From Bifidobacteriaceae bacterium (GTDB taxonomy: Bacteria > Actinomycetota > Actinomycetes > Actinomycetales > WQXJ01), in the NCBI GenBank assembly GCA_031266115.1, contig JAISBQ010000018.1, forward strand, positions 1-8,851: 8,851 bases of DNA, in the 5' to 3' direction. The notes beneath the pieces are model-generated. The model searched no databases and was not told where the DNA came from. It saw nothing but the letters and a program-made list of their open reading frames with translations. How positions within the stretch are numbered: position 1 is the first letter of the stretch; each line of letters begins with the position of its first letter. Below, piece after piece: positions 6,249-8,851 of the stretch. The position numbers and the translations under genes were made by a program.

Positions 6249-7340
6249 ATGTCCGCGCACGATGACGGCTCCAGGATGTTCGCGGGCGCTCGCCATGCGC
6301 GCTCAGCGAGGTGCACCTCGTGGGTGTGGCGTCTGGGCGGGGCCGCGGTGGTTGGTGTCGCCCTGGGTGGCGGCGCACTGGTTCTGACCGGTGTCAGGGC
6401 CAGTGAGCCGGTCGACCCTGGTGTCTTCGTCGTGGTGGACTCTGATACGTCTGAGGCGCTCGGCCGGGGTACGCCCGTCGCCGTGGACGCGATAGCACCG
6501 CCGGCAGGATCGCTGGTGCCACCCGAAGAATCGCCCGCGATGCTGCCTCCTGGGCCGTCATCGTCGGTGCCTCCGCCTTCTCCTTCCTCGTCGGCTGCCG
6601 GCCTGTCCCGCGAGACGCCGCCAACCTGTGGTGACATCGTCTTTCTTGGCCTGCGGGGGAGCGGGGAGATGGATAGCGACCATGGTGACTACGGATCGGC
6701 GGTGGGGCCCGTGCGCGATGCCGTGCGCGAGGCTGTGATGGAAGCGGGACTGACGTTCGTGGATGCGCCGGTCGCCTATCCGGCCGAGGACGTTCCGGCA
6801 CTGGATTGGCGGTTGGTGGCTGACATGCTGGAGGGACGAACCCCCTACGTGACCGGCGCGCAGGTGGGCGCGGACATGCTGGTCGAGGCGTTGCACGGGT
6901 TACGAACGCAGTGTCCGTCCACCACACGGGCCGTGGTGGTGGGCTTCTCGCAGGGCGCGATGGCGGCACGCCTCGGGCTCAGCCACGCTGATCCCGTGGA
7001 TCTCACCGCGGTGGTCAGCGTCGATCTCATCGCCGATCCGCTGCGGGCCCCCGGCGAGGCCAATGCCCGTGGGGAAGCGGCCCCTGAGCAGGGCATCGCG
7101 AGGTTCGCCCCCGACTGGCCAGCCATCGCCGATGCCGTGGGACCGGCGGACGCCGCATGGCGCAGTTGGTGTGCCCAGGGCGACGCCGTGTGCGCGGCTG
7201 CCCCACCCGGTGCCGGCGCCACGACGATTCTCGTGGCGCTGACCACTGGTCTGATGATCCACGCGCAGTCCTACCAATCAGCCGTGGACGCCGTCCCGGT
7301 GGCAGCGGCCATTGAGGCCGACCTTTCGCTGCCGGAGTAG
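6249..7340 (+). CDS. Cutinase-family secreted or membrane-anchored serine esterase
   Basis: An alpha/beta hydrolase of the cutinase family (carboxylic ester hydrolase; the real substrate, such as cutin, acyl lipid or polyester, cannot be read from sequence). The 363 residues comprise a basic N-terminus (1-26), a hydrophobic segment (about 27-48) ending VRA-S that could be a signal peptidase site, and a Pro/Ser-rich linker (about 84-125). The catalytic domain follows (127-360): CGDIVFLGLRGSGE (127-140) is the oxyanion-hole motif, nucleophile Ser234 lies in VVVGFSQGAMAA, Asp312 in WCAQGDAVC, and His338 in MIHAQSY. Cys127/Cys222 and Cys308/Cys315 are spaced like the family's two disulfides. The ATG at 6249 is preceded by GAAAGG; the longer open frame upstream lacks coding character. 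It is divergent from DUF3866. The triad is complete, so an active enzyme is expected. Confidence 0.9.
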   Translation: MSAHDDGSRMFAGARHARSARCTSWVWRLGGAAVVGVALGGGALVLTGVRASEPVDPGVFVVVDSDTSEALGRGTPVAVDAIAPPAGSLVPPEESPAMLPPGPSSSVPPPSPSSSAAGLSRETPPTCGDIVFLGLRGSGEMDSDHGDYGSAVGPVRDAVREAVMEAGLTFVDAPVAYPAEDVPALDWRLVADMLEGRTPYVTGAQVGADMLVEALHGLRTQCPSTTRAVVVGFSQGAMAARLGLSHADPVDLTAVVSVDLIADPLRAPGEANARGEAAPEQGIARFAPDWPAIADAVGPADAAWRSWCAQGDAVCAAAPPGAGATTILVALTTGLMIHAQSYQSAVDAVPVAAAIEADLSLPE

Positions 7341-7379
7341 CCCACCGACAAGCACGAGGTTGCCCACACGCGCGCAAGG

Positions 7380-7730
7380 ATGGCGGGGTTGTCGGCCGTT
7401 GAGACCCTGTATCTATCAAGCATCACACTCGCCGAACTCTTGTTCGGCGTCGGCGCTCTGCCTTCCGGACGAAGGAAAGACCGACTTGAGCGGACCTTGG
7501 ATGGATTGTTCGCGCTCTTTGCTGGCCGTGTACTCCCGTTCGATCAGGACGCCGCGCGCCGATACGCGACGCTAGCCGTGACTGGTCGCGCCGCGGGAGG
7601 GCCGCTGCCCGCGGCCGACGGATATGTCGTGGCCACGGCGTTGGCCCGCGGATTTGCGGTCGCGACCCGGAACGTCTGGCTCTTCATGGAGACCGAGGCC
7701 AAGGTCATCGACCCCTGGAGCGGACGCTGA
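7380..7730 (+). pseudogene. N-terminally truncated PIN-domain (VapC/FitB-type) toxin
   Basis: The 116 codons match the FitB-like branch of VapC ribonuclease toxins from about residue 25 onward: ETLYLSSITLAELLFG (8-23, second acidic residue Glu19), LPSGRRK, LFAGRVLPFDQDAARRYA (46-63), PAADGYVVATALARGFAVATRN (77-98, third acid Asp80) and KVIDPWSG. The family's N-terminal strand with its DTNV motif and first catalytic Asp is absent. The frame is open back to 7341 but reads PTDKHEVAHTRAR, has no start codon, and no other frame supplies DTNV. The usual NVRDF near the C-terminus is NVWLF, so a fourth acidic position is also lost. AAGG touches the ATG, leaving no ribosome-site spacing. No antitoxin gene is next to it: the cutinase ends 39 nt upstream and nothing intact follows. 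It is most likely a dead remnant, though it could still be annotated as an intact CDS by automatic tools. Confidence 0.8.
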
Positions 7731-7731
7731 G

Positions 7732-7748
7732 GCGCGCGACGCGCGCGC
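7732..7748 (+). terminator. GC-only stem after the PIN remnant
   Basis: GCGCGCG (7732-7738) and CGCGCGC (7742-7748) can form a 7-bp stem with a 3-nt loop, 2 nt after the TGA of the PIN remnant. There is no T-run. It could stop transcription from the cutinase direction, or be a simple alternating GC tract. Confidence 0.3.
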
Positions 7749-7782
7749 AAGCGCTGCACATTGGGGCCCTCTGGATCGCCGG

Positions 7783-7879
7783 GAGTTGCCGGTTTGAGGG
7801 CATGAGCGAGCGTCTTTGGCCCTCGAACCCGCAACTCGACGGCTGGCGAGGCCAGTCTTGTCGCCGAGTTGCCGGTTCG
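7783..7879. repeat. Imperfect inverted repeat with a third half copy
   Basis: The arm GAGTTGCCGGTTTGAGGGC (7783-7801) and the arm GCCCTCGAACCCGCAACTC (7819-7837) pair at 17 of 19 positions, with one further G-T wobble, around a 17-nt loop. A third partial copy in the orientation of the left arm, GAGTTGCCGGTTCG, sits at 7866-7879. The second and third copies form another possible hairpin across 7824-7879. This arrangement resembles REP-type repeats, but I cannot tell from one window whether it recurs in the genome. Confidence 0.6.
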
Positions 7880-7990
7880 GGGGGGGTGAGTTGGGCGGTT
7901 CTGGTGTGCGAGCCTGCGATTGCTCCGACAATGTCGAGTCGGGGCAGGCCAGAGGCGTGGCCGCGTCGATGCCCGACGCCATGTCCGGTC

Positions 7991-8043
7991 CAGTCCCCCC
8001 GCATCACGAGGCCCGAAAGGTGGCGGGGAGCCGTTGGGGACTG
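7991..8043 (+). ncRNA. Compound stem-loop, candidate structured RNA
   Basis: Nested pairings are visible. CAGTCCCC (7991-7998) pairs with GGGGACTG (8036-8043), CCGC (7999-8002) with GCGG (8023-8026), and CAC with GTG inside that. At the tip, a GAAA tetraloop is closed by CC and GG (8013-8020). A 9-nt bulge lies on the 3' side only. Such nesting with a GNRA loop hints at folded RNA, but no covariation evidence is available and no known RNA family is recognised. It lies about 500 nt before pafB, so it is not an ordinary leader of that gene. Confidence 0.25.
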
Positions 8044-8062
8044 ACGTCACCGGTGATCAGGG

Positions 8063-8097
8063 GACGATGGCGGCGTGAGGGGTGCTCCGGCATCGTC
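8063..8097. repeat. Stem-loop next to a 10-bp palindrome
   Basis: GACGATGGCGG (8063-8073) and CCGGCATCGTC (8087-8097) pair at 10 of 11 positions with a 13-nt loop. Just upstream, TCACCGGTGA (8047-8056) is a perfect 10-bp palindrome within CTGA...TCAG ends. This could be an operator or part of the same repetitive block; nothing identifies it further. Confidence 0.4.
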
Positions 8098-8167
8098 GGG
8101 ATTGGCGTGGTCAGGCGCCACCGCCCGTCCGCATCGAGATCACTGGGGGTGGGAGGGTCAACGGGGT

Positions 8168-8218
8168 GTCGGAAACGTACAGAAGTTTCATCGAAACAAA
8201 CTTTTGTACGTTTCCGAC
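8168..8218. repeat. 51-nt hairpin repeat, copy 1
   Basis: A 21-nt arm beginning GTCGGAAACGTACAGAAG (8168-8188) and its inverted copy (8198-8218) flank a 9-nt loop CATCGAAAC. Pairing is 20 of 21, the odd pair being G-T. The arms are about 43% GC, far below the neighbourhood. No T-run follows on either strand. The element is 48/51 identical to copy 2 at 8304-8354. Its nature is unknown: REP/MITE-like element, protein-binding site and RNA processing hairpin are all possible. Confidence 0.85.
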
Positions 8219-8303
8219 CGCCCAGGTCGCTCGCCCACATACCCTGCTCGGGTGTTTGCCCAGGTCACACGGTTGCCACAGAGTCAAGTGTCGCGGGCTG
8301 TGC

Positions 8304-8354
8304 GTCGGAAACGTACAGAAGTTTCATCGGATCAAACTTCTGTACGTTTCCGAC
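8304..8354. repeat. 51-nt hairpin repeat, copy 2
   Basis: Same element as 8168-8218 in the same orientation, 136 nt further on. Here all 21 bp of the stem pair perfectly and the loop is CATCGGATC. The three differences from copy 1 are two in the loop and one in the right arm. The one in the arm turns the G-T pair of copy 1 into G-C. The 85 nt between the copies show no similarity to the element itself. Confidence 0.85.
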
Positions 8355-8432
8355 CGACCACCCCGCACCGCACACCGTCCGGACCAGGCCCAACCGCAGG
8401 GTCAAGCCGGCAGGTCACCCGACTGCACAGGC

Positions 8433-8509
8433 CGGAACGCTCGGAACGCTCGGAGACCGGGGTCAAAGGCATCGACCCCTGGAGTGGGCTGAGGTGCGCG
8501 GCGCGGGCG
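8433..8509 (+). pseudogene. Second PIN-toxin 3'-end remnant plus flank
   Basis: The segment 8470-8509 matches 7706-7747, the end of the first PIN gene and its downstream flank: 15 identical bases CATCGACCCCTGGAG, then GCTGAGG and GCGCG blocks, about 36 of 40 aligned bases with one 2-nt gap. Translated, the frame reads ETGVKGIDPWSG, matching the usual VapC/FitB C-terminus 'GVxVIDPW'. Upstream similarity (GGAACG, GGAGACCG) can be followed weakly to about 8433 and then fades into a 9-nt tandem repeat CGGAACGCT (8433-8450). The 2-nt deletion removes the stop from frame. No other part of a toxin gene is present. Confidence 0.55.
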
Positions 8510-8527
8510 ATGGCGCCGTTCCCGCAC

Positions 8528-8533
8528 TACCGT
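8528..8533 (+). promoter_or_regulatory. Probable -10 box for leaderless pafB transcript
   Basis: TACCGT fits TANNNT and ends 8 nt before the ATG of pafB at 8542. The bases between (TACGCAGC) contain no ribosome site, consistent with a leaderless message. No good -35 is visible, which is common in actinomycete promoters. Confidence 0.45.
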
Positions 8534-8541
8534 TACGCAGC

Positions 8542-8851
8542 ATGGGTGATGCGATCTCGCCTGCGGAGCGGCAGACCAACCTCATTGTGACGTTGCTGAA
8601 TTCGCGGCGTGGCCTGACCCGTGAGCAGCTGCGGGCCTCGGTCATGGGGTACTCCGTCCACTCGGACACGGTGGCCTTCGAGCGGCAATTCGAGCGGGAC
8701 AAGGAGGAACTGCGTCGCCTGGGCGTTCCCATCGAGTTCGTTGTCGACCCTGTGTGGGATGACAATGTGCGTTACCGGATTGACCCTGATGGCTACGCGA
8801 TGCCCCCGCTGGACTTCACGCCCGCGGAACGGGCGGCCGTCGCGGTAGCGA
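8542..8851 (+). CDS. pafB: PafB-type WYL-domain transcription regulator (3'-truncated by window edge)
   Basis: The first 103 codons of a helix-turn-helix plus WYL-domain regulator; the frame continues past the window. Visible: AERQTNLIVTLLNSRRGLTR (8-27, first helices), the winged-helix region REQLRASVMGYS (27-38) and FERQFERDKEELRRLGVPIE (46-65, the recognition and following helices), then RYRIDPDGYAMPPLDFTPAE and AAVAVA. This is a close match to mycobacterial PafB as I remember it. In mycobacteria PafB works with PafC as a heterodimer that activates the LexA/RecA-independent DNA-damage response; pafC would be expected just downstream, outside the window. The start is set by the family N-terminus and by a -10 box 8 nt upstream. 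The WYL ligand-sensing domain itself is not visible, so PafB versus PafC or another WYL protein rests on the N-terminal match. Confidence 0.88.
   Translation, partial: MGDAISPAERQTNLIVTLLNSRRGLTREQLRASVMGYSVHSDTVAFERQFERDKEELRRLGVPIEFVVDPVWDDNVRYRIDPDGYAMPPLDFTPAERAAVAVA

Larger units (their letters stand above)
7731..8541. other. 811-bp gene-free stretch rich in inverted repeats
   Basis: No open frame here has family resemblance or normal codon use; the frames that are open run through hairpins and give meaningless, partly palindromic peptides. What the stretch does hold is listed separately: a GC stem after the PIN remnant (7732-7748), an inverted repeat with a third half copy (7783-7879), a compound stem-loop (7991-8043), a stem-loop at 8063-8097, two near-identical 51-nt hairpins (8168-8354), and a second PIN 3' remnant (8433-8509). 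It looks like an accumulation of mobile or repetitive debris between a decayed toxin gene and pafB. A small RNA cannot be excluded. Confidence 0.7.

Noticed and set aside
8168..8354. CRISPR array
   Set aside because: Only two repeats, 85 nt apart, with long perfect stems and no cas gene; repeat and spacer sizes do not fit.
8168..8354. Intrinsic terminators
   Set aside because: Stems are long and AT-rich, have no T-run on either strand, and are not placed just after any gene.
7731..8541. tRNA or other known RNA gene
   Set aside because: No cloverleaf with acceptor, anticodon and T-loop (GTTCGANTC) pattern was found on either strand; the GTTCGAGGGC seen on the minus strand belongs to the 19-nt inverted repeat.
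8075..8590. Plus-strand open frames crossing the twin hairpins, giving peptides such as GNVQKFHRNKLLYVSDR
   Set aside because: The recurring peptide is just the translated 51-nt repeat; there is no ribosome site, and the frame overlaps the start of pafB.

Overview
The window is GC-rich with strongly GC-biased third codon positions. It carries a riboflavin cluster next to hisE-hisG, a cutinase-family esterase and a PafB-type WYL regulator, so it comes from the chromosome of an actinomycete (Actinomycetota). I cannot name the genus. The proteins match the mycobacterial versions motif by motif, from memory of those families.

Layout. Positions 1-2331 (+) are the end of a riboflavin operon: 3' part of riboflavin synthase (ribE), bifunctional ribBA, and lumazine synthase (ribH), joined by ATGA stop/start overlaps. 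Together they turn GTP and ribulose 5-phosphate precursors into riboflavin; the deaminase/reductase step (ribD) is not in the window. A secreted lipoprotein of unknown function lies at 2376-3617 on the minus strand. It separates ribH from hisE (3677-3940) and hisG (3952-4803), which encode steps 2 and 1 of histidine synthesis. A 59-bp divergent region holds promoters for the lipoprotein and for hisE. HisG (+) and a DUF3866 protein (-, 4894-6069) converge on two hairpins. A membrane-anchored or secreted cutinase-like hydrolase (6249-7340, +) is divergent from the DUF3866 gene.

Positions 7341-8541 are accessory and decayed. They contain a PIN-domain toxin gene that has lost its N-terminus and lacks an antitoxin, and a second short remnant that duplicates the 3' end of that gene and its downstream flank. 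They also contain two almost identical 51-nt hairpin repeats that are AT-rich relative to the surroundings, an inverted repeat with an extra half copy, and further stem-loops. No intact gene is visible in 7731-8541. The window ends inside pafB (from 8542), a DNA-damage-response transcription activator subunit.

Three genes (hisE, the DUF3866 gene, pafB) lack a Shine-Dalgarno sequence and have a TANNNT -10 box 7-8 nt before the start codon, so they are probably leaderless. The parts most worth a second look are the twin hairpins and the structured intergenic region before pafB. I saw no convincing complete new system.
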